Shown: positions 20,174 through 28,374 of the stretch, piece after piece
Position numbering within the stretch: the first letter of the stretch is position 1
Layout of the letters: each line of letters starts with the position of its first letter
Origin: Dietzia natronolimnaea
Lineage (GTDB): Bacteria; Actinomycetota; Actinomycetes; Mycobacteriales; Mycobacteriaceae
Direction of reading: 5' to 3'
Length of the DNA: 64,000 nt
NCBI RefSeq assembly: GCF_002289575.1
Contig: NZ_NTGA01000004.1
Location: 124,001 to 188,000 of the forward strand
Made by a program: the position numbers and the translations under genes
The notes under the pieces: model-generated
What the model was told of the DNA's origin: nothing
What the model saw: the letters and a program-made list of their open reading frames with translations, nothing else
Databases searched by the model: none

Positions 20174-20632
20174 CTATGAGTCGTCGCCCGCGTCGCTCAG
20201 GGACCGGACCATCCGCTGCAGCGCGCGGAACGCCTCGGTCTGCTCGTCCTCGGTCATGCCGGCCAGCATCCTGACCTCGACGGATCGGACCGCCGCCGTC
20301 GCCGCCCGGAGTTCGAGACGTCCACTGGAGGTGAGCCGGGTGGGCAGCACCTTACCTACAGGTGCTTCGGCCGGACGGGCGACGTATCCCTGGCGTTCCA
20401 GCGTGTGAAGCACCACGCTCATCGACTGCCTGGTGACGAACGCCCCCCGCGCGAGTTCCGAGTTCGACAATCCCGGGCGCTGCGCCAGGAGCTCGAGGCA
20501 CGCGTACTGCGTCACGCTCAGTCCGAGGGGGCGGAGGGCTTCTTCCATCGCTCTGCGGAGGGCGGTCGACGCCTGTTTCAGAAGGTAACCGAGCGACGAC
20601 CCGAGATCGACCCCCTCATCGTCTTGACCCAT
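20174..20632 (-). CDS. MarR-family transcriptional regulator
   Basis: A 152-residue winged-helix protein: LGLSVTQYACLELLAQRPGLSNSELARGAFVTRQSMSVVLHTLERQGYV covers the HTH and start of the wing, with dimerisation helices at both ends. It is divergent from a VOC-family gene; the 62-base gap holds two palindromes with the same half-site, one of them overlapping this gene's start codon, so autoregulation and control of the VOC gene are likely. The ligand is unknown. Confidence 0.85.
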   Translation of the reverse strand: MGQDDEGVDLGSSLGYLLKQASTALRRAMEEALRPLGLSVTQYACLELLAQRPGLSNSELARGAFVTRQSMSVVLHTLERQGYVARPAEAPVGKVLPTRLTSSGRLELRAATAAVRSVEVRMLAGMTEDEQTEAFRALQRMVRSLSDAGDDS

Positions 20633-20648
20633 GTCAGTATTCTGACAT
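20631..20648. promoter_or_regulatory. Palindrome 1, probable MarR operator
   Basis: ATGTCAG-TATT-CTGACAT, 7-bp perfect arms, overlapping the marR start codon. Shares TGTCAG-N4-CTGACA with palindrome 2. Confidence 0.65.
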
Positions 20649-20655
20649 AGATTGG

Positions 20656-20677
20656 CTGTGTCAGATAACTGACACAG
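20656..20677. promoter_or_regulatory. Palindrome 2, probable MarR operator
   Basis: CTGTGTCAG-ATAA-CTGACACAG, 9-bp perfect arms, 18 bases before the VOC start. On the leftward strand CTGACA (within it) and AATACT, 17 bases apart, could be the marR promoter. Confidence 0.65.
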
Positions 20678-20694
20678 TCGACAGGGAACCCTCC

Positions 20695-21063
20695 ATGCCC
20701 GCCACCGGCCCCGACTTCATCTCCTTCCAGGTGCGCGACCTCGCCGGTTCCCAGGCGTTCTACGAGCGCTATCTGGGACTCGTACGCTCACCGGCCGGAC
20801 CGCCACACGCCGTCGTCTTCCAGACCGAGCCGATCGCTTTCGCGCTCAGGGAGATCGTTCCCGGCACCGATCTCGCTTCAGTCGATCAACCGGGCCTCGG
20901 TGTGGCGATCTGGATCCACGCCACCGATGTCGACGCCGTCCACGACGCCCTCGCCGCGGACGGCCGGACCATCGTCTCCGAACCGGTCGACGGCCCGTTC
21001 GGTCGCACCTTCACCTTTGCCGACCCCGATGGATATCACGTCACCCTGCACGACCGCGTCTGA
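20695..21063 (+). CDS. VOC/glyoxalase-bleomycin-resistance fold protein
   Basis: A 122-residue single vicinal-oxygen-chelate domain: FISFQVRDLAGSQAFYERYLG at the start and GRTFTFADPDGYHVTLHD at the end are the two beta-alpha-beta signatures. Members bind metals and small molecules or sequester drugs. The divergent MarR gene and shared operators suggest induction by a small toxic compound. AGGGA lies 9 bases before the ATG. Confidence 0.8.
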   Translation: MPATGPDFISFQVRDLAGSQAFYERYLGLVRSPAGPPHAVVFQTEPIAFALREIVPGTDLASVDQPGLGVAIWIHATDVDAVHDALAADGRTIVSEPVDGPFGRTFTFADPDGYHVTLHDRV

Positions 21064-21191
21064 GAACCGGGCCGACCCGTTCACGTGCCTGGATCCGTCC
21101 GTCATCCACAGGGTCGACCTGTCCACAGCGGGGGTCGGTGAAGGCGCTCGTCGGTCCTGGTCGGCCGGCCACGTGCCGCACAGTGGGAGGC

Positions 21192-22205
21192 ATGAGAGCA
21201 ACAGCCCCGATCCGAGTCCAGACCTCGAGCGCGCGGGAACCGCGCACCTCAACCCCGCCTGACCCGGCGGGGCTGCCGCCGGGCCCGTTGACCACAGCCG
21301 AACTGGCCGCGGCAGTGCCCGATCCACGGGACCGCGGTCGCTACGTCCGGATCTGGCACGGGCACTACCGGCGGGACGACCAGGTCGACGACCTCCGGCT
21401 ACGGAGCGTGGCGTTGGCCCGGAGCTGGCCCGAGGGGGTCCTGCGCGGGCGCAGCGCCGCCCTGCTGTGGGGTGACGACTCGGCTCCGACCGATGCGCCG
21501 CCCGAGATCTGGCTTCCGGCCACCCGTCGGTCCCGCGCGGGACGGGTCTACCGCTACGGCGCGATGCCACCGGCCGCCGTCACCGAGCTGGGCGGGATCC
21601 GGGTCACCACGCCGCTGCGCACCTGCCGGGACCTGGCCGGCGATCTGGACCCCGAGGACGCGGTGGTGGCGGTGGAGAGGCTGTGTGCGGCGAACCCGGG
21701 ACTGGCGGGGGTACTCGCGGCCGCGGCAGGGCACCCGTCCGGCCGGGGGGCCCGCCGGTTCGCGGAGGTGGTCGCCGCGGTCGAGCCCCGATCGGTGTCC
21801 GCCGAGACGACCCGGGCGCGGCTGCGCTTGGCGGCGGCGGGGCTCGGCGGGTTCCGTGAGGGGGTCCGCATCAGGATCGCCGGGCGCGCGGTGCCACTCC
21901 CTCTGGCCGACCCGGCCCTCCGCTGTGCGGTGGTGTTACCGGACGGAGTCGGTGCCGGGCGCTACCGGGCCGCCCTGCGCCGGGCGGGCTGGACGGTCAT
22001 CGACGCGCGGGGGCCGGCCGTGCCCGGACGCGCCACCCACGCGGCCGGCGCCGTTCTCGCGCCGCACACCCGGATCTGCGACCCGGGTCTGGATGGCGTG
22101 CTCCCGGCGCTGCGGTCACTGTGGCCGGGGGCCCTGCTGCTCCCGCCGCTCCCCGGGGAACCGGTCGCCGATCCCCTCGGGATGTGGGCCGGACGGAGCG
22201 CGTAG
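21192..22205 (+). CDS. AbiEi-antitoxin-like / DUF559-type protein
   Basis: About 337 residues. LTTAELAAAVPDPRDRGRYVRIWHGHYRRDD and GGIRVTTPLRTCRDLAGDLDPEDAVVAVERL, given here only as landmarks near residues 36 and 136, resemble actinobacterial proteins with an AbiEi-like N-terminus and a Vsr/DUF559 C-terminus. The usual EYDG endonuclease motif is not visible, so that domain may be degenerate. No toxin partner is adjacent. The start is uncertain: ATG 21192 has GGGAGG one base upstream; GTG 21138 and 21174 are in frame. Confidence 0.55.
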   Translation: MRATAPIRVQTSSAREPRTSTPPDPAGLPPGPLTTAELAAAVPDPRDRGRYVRIWHGHYRRDDQVDDLRLRSVALARSWPEGVLRGRSAALLWGDDSAPTDAPPEIWLPATRRSRAGRVYRYGAMPPAAVTELGGIRVTTPLRTCRDLAGDLDPEDAVVAVERLCAANPGLAGVLAAAAGHPSGRGARRFAEVVAAVEPRSVSAETTRARLRLAAAGLGGFREGVRIRIAGRAVPLPLADPALRCAVVLPDGVGAGRYRAALRRAGWTVIDARGPAVPGRATHAAGAVLAPHTRICDPGLDGVLPALRSLWPGALLLPPLPGEPVADPLGMWAGRSA

Positions 22206-22229
22206 AGGCCGGTCGGCTGGTGTGGTCGG

Positions 22230-23429
22230 TCAGCGGGTGTAGTCCGTGGCGCGCTCGTAACGGGCGTGATCGTCCCAGACCCGCCGCAGCAGTTGTTCGA
22301 GTTCCCAGACGTCGCCCTCGGAGCCGAAGTACTTCCGATCGATCGACTTGAGCTTGTCCTCGTTGTCGAGGATCTTGGCCCACAGCTTGGCGCGCTCGAC
22401 GGGGTCGTCGGTGAAGTTCTTGTTGAGGTACTCGTGCGAGTGCCGCTTGAGGTTCCCGAGCACGGTGAGCGCCTTCCCGGCCGGGCTCACCAGCGAGGCC
22501 ACGACGGTCACCACGAGCACGGCCACGATGACGCCCAGTGACAGGTAGGTCGGTACCTCCACCACGTCGACGTGCTCGCCCTGGTTGATGAACGGCAGGT
22601 TGTTCTCGTGCAGGGCGTGGAGGATCAGCTTGACGCCGATGAAGCCCAGGATCGCCGCGAGGCCGTACTTGAGGTAGACGAGGCGGTCGAGGAGGCCGTC
22701 CAACAGGAAGTACAGCTGGCGCAGGCCGAGCAGCGAGAACGTGGTCGCGGTGAAGACGATGAAGACGTTCTGGGTGAGGCCGAAGATCGCGGGGATCGAG
22801 TCCAGCGCGAACATGATGTCGGTGCCGCCGATCGCCACCATGACGATCATCATCGGCGTCATGACCTTCTTGCCGTTCTCGATGGTGAACAGCTTGTCGT
22901 GGTCGTAGTGATCGGTCGCCGGGATGAACTTCTTGGCCAGGCGCACCACGACGTTGTCGGCGTCGTCGTCCTCGTCGTCCTCGGCCAGGAGACGGCCCGC
23001 GGTGATGATGAGGAACAGTCCGAACACGTAGAACAGCGCGCTGAACGCGTTGAGCAGCGCCGCGCCGACGAAGATGAACCCGGTCCGGGCGATGATCGAG
23101 AACACGATGCCGAACAGGAGTGCCTTCTGCTGTCCCGCGCGCGGGACCTTGAAGCTGGTCAGCAGGAGCAGGAAGACGAACAGGTTGTCCACCGAGAGCG
23201 CCTTCTCGGTGATGTAACCGGCGAAGTACTCGACGCCCATCTGGTTTCCGCCGAAGATCCACACGAGGAAGCCGAAGACGATCGCGATCCCCACGTACAT
23301 CGCCGACCAGATTGCCGACTCCCTGAGCGTCGGGATGTGTTCCTTGCGAACGTGGAAGAAGTAGTCGAACAGGAGAAGTCCGACGATCAGACCGACGGAC
23401 AGCGACCAGGCGAGCGGGGTGGCTCCCAA
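22230..23429 (-). CDS. TerC-family membrane protein
   Basis: A 399-residue integral membrane protein with about nine TM segments. The family motifs EKALSVDNLFVF, with its buried Asp-Asn, and FALDSIPAIFGLTQ are present. TerC/Alx proteins are linked to tellurite resistance and Mn2+ handling. A charged loop EDDEDDDAD lies at about residues 151-159, and the C-terminal 100 residues are soluble. The start is TTG with AAGGA six bases upstream. The short leader leaves no room for an upstream Mn riboswitch. Confidence 0.85.
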   Translation of the reverse strand: MGATPLAWSLSVGLIVGLLLFDYFFHVRKEHIPTLRESAIWSAMYVGIAIVFGFLVWIFGGNQMGVEYFAGYITEKALSVDNLFVFLLLLTSFKVPRAGQQKALLFGIVFSIIARTGFIFVGAALLNAFSALFYVFGLFLIITAGRLLAEDDEDDDADNVVVRLAKKFIPATDHYDHDKLFTIENGKKVMTPMMIVMVAIGGTDIMFALDSIPAIFGLTQNVFIVFTATTFSLLGLRQLYFLLDGLLDRLVYLKYGLAAILGFIGVKLILHALHENNLPFINQGEHVDVVEVPTYLSLGVIVAVLVVTVVASLVSPAGKALTVLGNLKRHSHEYLNKNFTDDPVERAKLWAKILDNEDKLKSIDRKYFGSEGDVWELEQLLRRVWDDHARYERATDYTR

Positions 23430-23497
23430 CGGGATTCCTTTCCGAGGAGGGCCGGGGACCGGATAATCCTACGCGCCTCGGGCCGGATCGCCTTCGG

Positions 23498-23971
23498 TCA
23501 GCTCTTCCGTCGGATGAACATGGTGTGCTGCGCCTCCACGACCGTCGTGCCGCGGCTGTCGCTCACCACCGCGGTGTGGACGACGCTGGTGCTCGGATGG
23601 TCGGCCAGTCGCTCCCTGATGGCGTCCGCCTCCGGGCCGGGGACGTCCACCACGCACCGCAGTCGGCCCCGGCCGGGGGCCCGGAAGTCGATCGTCGCGC
23701 TCTTGGTCCACACCTGGTACCCGCCACCGAGCTGCCCGGACAGCAGGGCCCCGTAGAGGACGTCGGTCGCGGCGAACAGTGCGCCGCCGAACGCGGTGCC
23801 GTTGGTGTTGGCGGTCCACGGTGCGACGTGCATGCTCAGCTCCCCGCGGGTCCAATCCGGGGCGATGTGCCGGATGCGGATCCCGGACCCGAGCAGAGGG
23901 GGGTACAGCGAGGCCAGCAGGGGGAACGCGCGGGGGCTGGAGGTGTAGCGGTGCAGCAGGGTCTTGGGCAC
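23498..23971 (-). CDS. Hot-dog fold protein (DUF4442/PaaI thioesterase-like)
   Basis: A 157-residue single hot-dog domain: NTNGTAFGGALFAATDVLYG forms the central helix region and VWTKSATIDFRAPGRG the following strand. Members are acyl-CoA thioesterases or thioesterase-like proteins; the substrate cannot be told. A -10-like TAGGAT (23983-23978) ends six bases before the GTG, so it is probably leaderless, and a near-palindrome covers the promoter. Confidence 0.75.
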   Translation of the reverse strand: MPKTLLHRYTSSPRAFPLLASLYPPLLGSGIRIRHIAPDWTRGELSMHVAPWTANTNGTAFGGALFAATDVLYGALLSGQLGGGYQVWTKSATIDFRAPGRGRLRCVVDVPGPEADAIRERLADHPSTSVVHTAVVSDSRGTTVVEAQHTMFIRRKS

Positions 23972-23983
23972 GCGCCGATCCTA

Positions 23984-24001
23984 ACTTACTCGTGAGTCAG
24001 T
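23984..24001. promoter_or_regulatory. Imperfect palindrome upstream of the hot-dog gene
   Basis: ACTTACTC-GT-GAGTCAGT, one mismatched pair in 8-bp arms, next to the -10 box. The spacing and TTACTC/GAGT core resemble TetR-family operators of lipid genes. Confidence 0.45.
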
Positions 24002-24087
24002 TCCGGCCCACGGTCGAGCGGGCGCACGGCGGCGGGCCTGCGGGGCGGGGTGCCCGACGAGGTCTCTGGACAAAAAGAGGGTCCCTG

Positions 24088-24118
24088 TCTAGACAAACGG
24101 CTGATGTTTGTCTAGATT
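24088..24118 (+). promoter_or_regulatory. Promoter and operator of the alkane hydroxylase gene
   Basis: A perfect 11-bp inverted repeat TCTAGACAAAC-GGCTGAT-GTTTGTCTAGA occupies 24088-24116. A plausible promoter lies inside it: TAGACA (24090-24095), 17 bases, TAGATT (24113-24118). A protein on the palindrome would block RNA polymerase. Dietzia alkane hydroxylase genes are known to be repressed by a TetR regulator, AlkX, normally beside the gene; no such gene is next to this one. Confidence 0.65.
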
Positions 24119-24175
24119 TGACCCACTAGGTGGCGTGCGACACACGCCGCCGGGCTCGATCAAGGGAGACTTGTG

Positions 24176-25675
24176 ATGCACACCGACCTCCAGGCAGGGG
24201 AGACCGCGGCGCAGCCGTACCCCTGGACTGACGGCAAGCGATACCTGTGGCTGCTCGGGCTCATCCCCGCCGGCGCCCTGTTCATCTCTCTCGGCTTGTT
24301 CTCGTGGTTCTCCCACGCCGGGTGGGGCACCGCCGCCGTCGTGGCGTGGTTCGTCGCCCCCTTCGTCGTGTTCGTCTTCATCCCTCTGCTCGACATGGTC
24401 GTCGGGGTGGACGGTCGGAACCCGCCGGAGGAGGTCATCGAACGCCTGGAGGCCGACCCCTTCTACCGGTGGTGCACCTACCTGTACCTCCCGGTGCAGT
24501 ACGCCGCCCTGATCTTCGCCTGCTACCTGTGGACCGCCGACGACCTGTCGTTCTTCGGCCACGAGGGCGGGCTGGGGCTGGTGGCCAAGATCGGCGTCGC
24601 CTGGGCCGTGGGCATCGCGGGGGGCATCGGCATCAACACCGCCCACGAACTCGGACACAAGATCCAGAACTCCGAGAAGTGGCTGTCCAAGATCGCACTC
24701 GCCACCACGGCCTACGGGCACTTCTACATCGAGCACAACCGTGGTCACCACGCCCGCGTCGCCACCCCGGAGGACCCGGCCAGCTCGCGGCTCGGTGAGT
24801 CGTTCTGGGCCTTCCTCCCGCGCAGCGTCATCGGCTCCCTCATCTCCGCCTGGGAGCTGGAGAAGAACCGCCTCGAGCGCCTCGGCAAGTCACCGTGGAC
24901 CCTGCGTAACGACAACATCAACGCCTGGCTCATGACGCTGGTCCTGTTCGGCGGCCTCACCGCCGTCTTCGGACTCGAGGTCCTTCCCTGGCTGATCCTG
25001 CAGGCGGTGTACGGGTTCAGTCTGCTGGAGGTCGTCAACTACCTCGAGCACTACGGGCTGCGCCGCAAGAAGCTCGACAGCGGTCGCTACCAGCGGTGCC
25101 GGCCCGAGCACTCGTGGAACTCCGACCACCTGGTCACCAACATCTTCCTCTACCACCTGCAGCGCCACTCGGACCACCACGCCAACCCGATGCGCCGCTA
25201 CCAGGTCCTGCGCACCACCGACGACGCCCCGCAGCTCCCCGCCGGGTACGCCGCGCTCATCGTGGTGGCCTACTTCCCGCCGATCTGGCGCCGGATCATG
25301 GACCACCGGGTGCTCGACCACTACGACGGCGACGTCACCAGGGCCAACATCCAGCCGTCCAAGCGGGAGCGGATCCTCGCCCGCTACGGCGACCCGTCGG
25401 CCACCGGCGCGAGCACCGCGACCAGCCGGTCCTCCGCCCCGGCCGCCACGGCGACCGCCGTCCTGGATCCCGAGCCCGACGTGGACGCCGTCCGCGGCGC
25501 CGTCTCGCCGATCGGCACCTATGCCTGCCCCAACTGTGGCCACCACTACGTCGAGTCGCTGGGTGAGCCGCGGGAGGGCTTCGCCCCCGGCACGCCGTGG
25601 TCGGCGATCCCGGACGACTGGCAGTGCCCGGACTGTGGCGTCCGGGACAAGGTCGACTTCGTGCCGGTGAGCTGA
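24176..25675 (+). CDS. alkB: Alkane 1-monooxygenase AlkB fused to rubredoxin (AlkW1 type)
   Basis: A 499-residue membrane di-iron enzyme that hydroxylates the terminal carbon of n-alkanes, with its electron carrier attached. Six hydrophobic segments alternate with the histidine boxes HELGH (157-161), HNRGHH (187-192), HYG (292-294) and HSDHH (331-335). After an Ala/Thr-rich linker (about 405-425) a rubredoxin domain has Cys451, 454, 484 and 487 in two CPxCG knuckles. Such fusions are characteristic of Dietzia and oxidise long chains. GGGAG lies 7 bases before ATG 24176; GTG 24173 also fits. A ferredoxin gene follows after 53 bases. Confidence 0.95.
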   Translation: MHTDLQAGETAAQPYPWTDGKRYLWLLGLIPAGALFISLGLFSWFSHAGWGTAAVVAWFVAPFVVFVFIPLLDMVVGVDGRNPPEEVIERLEADPFYRWCTYLYLPVQYAALIFACYLWTADDLSFFGHEGGLGLVAKIGVAWAVGIAGGIGINTAHELGHKIQNSEKWLSKIALATTAYGHFYIEHNRGHHARVATPEDPASSRLGESFWAFLPRSVIGSLISAWELEKNRLERLGKSPWTLRNDNINAWLMTLVLFGGLTAVFGLEVLPWLILQAVYGFSLLEVVNYLEHYGLRRKKLDSGRYQRCRPEHSWNSDHLVTNIFLYHLQRHSDHHANPMRRYQVLRTTDDAPQLPAGYAALIVVAYFPPIWRRIMDHRVLDHYDGDVTRANIQPSKRERILARYGDPSATGASTATSRSSAPAATATAVLDPEPDVDAVRGAVSPIGTYACPNCGHHYVESLGEPREGFAPGTPWSAIPDDWQCPDCGVRDKVDFVPVS

Positions 25676-25728
25676 CACCGACAGGCCGTGACACCCGTGT
25701 ACCCAGTGTTCCAACCAGGAGGTTTCCC

Positions 25729-25923
25729 ATGAAGATCGCGATCGACCCGGACCGGTGCGAGGGGCAGGCGGTGTGCGTCGGCCTCGCCCCGAAGGTCTTC
25801 GCCCTGGGCGACGACGACGAGGTGGTGCGCCTGCTCGTGGAGGAGGTCCCCGAGGAACTCCAGAAGAGGGCTCGCAAGGCCATCGAGAAGTGCCCGATGG
25901 CGGCGCTCCGCGAGGCCGGGTAG
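25729..25923 (+). CDS. [3Fe-4S] ferredoxin
   Basis: A 64-residue acidic ferredoxin. Cysteines 10, 16 and 55 (DRCEGQAVCV and EKCPMAAL) are the three ligands of a 3Fe-4S cluster, as in ferredoxins serving cytochrome P450s. A perfect AGGAGG lies six bases before the ATG. Its place after alkB suggests alkane oxidation, but the hydroxylase has its own rubredoxin, so it may serve another oxygenase such as a CYP153 encoded elsewhere. Confidence 0.9.
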   Translation: MKIAIDPDRCEGQAVCVGLAPKVFALGDDDEVVRLLVEEVPEELQKRARKAIEKCPMAALREAG

Positions 25924-25941
25924 GCCACCAGCCAGGGTCTG

Positions 25942-26541
25942 CTAGGCCGCCGGCCAGGCGGAGGGGTCCCGACCGGTACGCGCGAGAGCGGCGTGCCGGG
26001 TCGGGACCCCTTCTCCGTCGAAGCCCGGTAGCGGAGCGGAGAACAGCTCGGGGGCCGGGTCGTCGGCGAGATCGGTCCGGACGAAGTCGAGGACGGCGTG
26101 TTCGAGTTCGTCGCCCCACGGCAGGTCGACCCCCTGGGAGACCGACAGGTCCCAGGCGTGGACGGCCAGATCGAAGGTCTGCTGCGCCAGATAGTGCACC
26201 ATCGGCGCCCGACCGTAGGAGAGGTGGACCTCGTCGTCGGTGGGGGTTCCCCGCCACGCGGCGGCCACCGGCGCGCGCAGGGTGTGCCAGAAGGCCACGA
26301 GGTCGGGGCCGCTGGCCCCGGTGAGCCGACGGAGCGGCTCCTCGAGGTCCCCGGCCACCTCGTCGACCGTCCCCCCGGCCAACAGCCCCGGGACCCACAT
26401 CTGCTCGTCCACGACGTGGGCCAGCACCTCACGGGCCGTCCACTCGCTGCACGGGGTGGCGGCGTCCCAGTCGGTGACCATCGGCAGGACCCGGTCGTAC
26501 AGGTCGGCGGCCCGGGACTGCAGGGCGATCCAGTCGGTCAT
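25942..26541 (-). CDS. DinB-like / maleylpyruvate isomerase N-domain protein (TIGR03086 type)
   Basis: A 199-residue four-helix protein. PCSEWTAREVLAHVVDEQMW near residue 30 and FDLAVHAWDLSVSQG near residue 130 give the His ligands typical of this metal-binding family, related to mycothiol-dependent enzymes. The specific reaction is unknown. ATG 26541 overlaps the glfT1 stop by four bases (ATGA), so it is the last gene of the glfT1 operon. It converges on the ferredoxin gene with 18 bases between stops. Confidence 0.72.
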   Translation of the reverse strand: MTDWIALQSRAADLYDRVLPMVTDWDAATPCSEWTAREVLAHVVDEQMWVPGLLAGGTVDEVAGDLEEPLRRLTGASGPDLVAFWHTLRAPVAAAWRGTPTDDEVHLSYGRAPMVHYLAQQTFDLAVHAWDLSVSQGVDLPWGDELEHAVLDFVRTDLADDPAPELFSAPLPGFDGEGVPTRHAALARTGRDPSAWPAA

Positions 26542-27554
26542 GGCTTGTCGAACCGCTCGCCCGCGCCCAACCGCTGCAGACGCAGCCACTCGCGCAGGCC
26601 GGCCGGGTCTCGTCTGGTGACCAGGAAGTACCAGCCGAAGCGCAGGATCTCCTGCGGGATGAGGCGCCGGTTGCCGGGCTGGGTGAGCACGTAGCCGCGG
26701 TTGCGGTAGGTGAAGTGCCGCTTGACCGGGTCGTCGGGGAACTGGGTGTGCATGCGGCCGCCGAGGATCGGTTTGAACTCGTCCGACCCCTGCGGGTGCA
26801 GGTACGCGGTCGTCAGACACGTGCCGAAGGGCAGTCGGGAGCGCACCAGGCGCCGGTGCATCTCCACCTCGTCACCGCGGATGAACAGCCGCAGGTCCGG
26901 GACGCCCACACGGTCCAGGCAGTCCGCGGTGAACAGCGCCCCGTTGAACAGGGAGGCGATGCCGGGCAGCAGGTCGGTGTCGGTCCGGGAGGGGCCGGCG
27001 GCACCAGGGACGCCGGCACCAGGGTCACCGGCACCGCGGTCGCCGCCCTCGCCGTCGGCGAACAACTCGCTGCGCCAGCGTCGCCACACCACGCCGCGGC
27101 GCAGCGGGAAGGCGAGGCGGTCGGGCTCGGCGAGGTCGCACACCACCGGCGAGACCTCCGCCAGCCCGTGGCGGTCCATGCAGGCCATCAGCGTGGCCAG
27201 GACCTCGGGCCCCTCGGGCCTGCCGTCGTCGTCAGCGCACCACACGAGGTCGGCGCCGGTGGCCAGCGCGTGCAGCATCCCCAACGCGAATCCGCCGGCG
27301 CCGCCGAGGTTGTGCCTGGAGCCCACGTAGGTGGCCTCCACGGGCTGTGACTCGACGAGCTCGCGCACGGCCTGCTCGTCGGCGTTGTCCACCACCACCA
27401 GGTGGTCGATCGGCCGGGTCTGCCCGCACACCATCTCCAGCGAGGCGCGGAGTTGGTCGAGCCGTCGGTGGGTGACGACCACGGCCACGACCCGCCGGGA
27501 GTCCGCGCCGGACTCCGCGGCCCCGCCGGCCGCGCCGGACCCCTCAGCCCTCAC
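26538..27554 (-). CDS. glfT1: Galactofuranosyltransferase GlfT1
   Basis: A 338-residue GT2 enzyme: nucleotide-binding start VVAVVVTHRRLDQL, acceptor region GSRHNLGGAGGFALGM, metal motif CADDDGRPEG and a later RGDEVEMHRRL. GlfT1 adds the first galactofuranose units to the rhamnose-GlcNAc linker, before GlfT2 extends them. A Gly/Ala/Pro-rich insert (about 172-194, GDRGAGDPGAGVPGAAG) looks like a local expansion. The gene overlaps wzt by 11 bases, the operon pattern of the mycobacterial Rv3781-Rv3783 region. Confidence 0.9.
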   Translation of the reverse strand: MRAEGSGAAGGAAESGADSRRVVAVVVTHRRLDQLRASLEMVCGQTRPIDHLVVVDNADEQAVRELVESQPVEATYVGSRHNLGGAGGFALGMLHALATGADLVWCADDDGRPEGPEVLATLMACMDRHGLAEVSPVVCDLAEPDRLAFPLRRGVVWRRWRSELFADGEGGDRGAGDPGAGVPGAAGPSRTDTDLLPGIASLFNGALFTADCLDRVGVPDLRLFIRGDEVEMHRRLVRSRLPFGTCLTTAYLHPQGSDEFKPILGGRMHTQFPDDPVKRHFTYRNRGYVLTQPGNRRLIPQEILRFGWYFLVTRRDPAGLREWLRLQRLGAGERFDKP

Positions 27555-28362
27555 GCGTCATCCTCTCCATGTACGCGGCGATCGACCGCCCGGCCTCGGG
27601 GCCCTCGTAGGCGGTGACGATCTCCTCGATGCTCCCGCGCTGCCGGATGCGACCGTGGTCGATCCACATCGCCGAGTCGCACAATTGGGCCAGGAACTCG
27701 TTGGAGTGGGAGGCGAACACCAGCATCCCGGACCGGGACACCAGGTCGGCCAGCTTGACCCGCGCCTTCTTCATGAACTCCGCGTCCACGGCTCCGATGC
27801 CCTCGTCGAGCAGCAGGATCTCGGGGTCGATCGAGGTCACCACGCCCATCGCCAACCGGACGCGCATGCCGGTCGAGTAGGTGCGCAGCGGCATGTCCAG
27901 GTAATCGCCGAGCTCGGTGAAGTCCGCGATCTCCTCGATCTTGGCCTTCATCTGTTTGCGGGTCTGGCCCAGGAACAGGCCACGGATGATGATGTTCTCG
28001 TACCCGGTGATCTCCGGGTCCATACCCACACCCAGGTCGAACACCGGCGCCACACGACCCCTGATCCGGGCGGCGCCGCGGGTGGGCTCGTAGATTCCGG
28101 ACAGCAACCGCAGCAGCGTGGACTTGCCGGCACCGTTGTGCCCGACCAGCCCGATGCGGTCCCCCTCGCGGAGGGAGAGGGTGATGTCCTTCAGGGCCTC
28201 GACGACGACGACGTTGGACGAGTTCCGGCCGATCGCGCCTCCGGCGGAGCCGAGGACCGCCTTCTTGAGGGAGCGCGATTTGGCGTCGAAGATCGGGAAG
28301 TCCACGCACGCGTCCACACAGTCGATGGACACGCCGCCGGGGGTGGGTGTGGCGGGGCTCAT
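27544..28362 (-). CDS. wzt: ABC transporter ATPase for galactan export (Wzt/RfbE-like)
   Basis: A 272-residue ATPase with Walker A GHNGAGKSTLL (about 92-102), signature YSTGMRVRLAMG in the short form of polysaccharide exporters, and Walker B EILLLDEGIGAVD. With Wzm it forms the exporter proposed to move lipid-linked galactan outward. There is no C-terminal carbohydrate-binding domain, as in the mycobacterial protein. It starts 12 bases after wzm ends and overlaps glfT1. Confidence 0.9.
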   Translation of the reverse strand: MSPATPTPGGVSIDCVDACVDFPIFDAKSRSLKKAVLGSAGGAIGRNSSNVVVVEALKDITLSLREGDRIGLVGHNGAGKSTLLRLLSGIYEPTRGAARIRGRVAPVFDLGVGMDPEITGYENIIIRGLFLGQTRKQMKAKIEEIADFTELGDYLDMPLRTYSTGMRVRLAMGVVTSIDPEILLLDEGIGAVDAEFMKKARVKLADLVSRSGMLVFASHSNEFLAQLCDSAMWIDHGRIRQRGSIEEIVTAYEGPEAGRSIAAYMERMTREG

Positions 28363-28374
28363 GGGATATACCTC

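Noticed and set aside
21192-22205. AbiE toxin-antitoxin pair
   Set aside because: The protein is AbiEi-like but no AbiEii nucleotidyltransferase lies next to it.
22230-23460. Mn riboswitch (yybP-ykoY) expected before a TerC gene
   Set aside because: Only 68 bases separate terC from the upstream stop and no such fold is visible.
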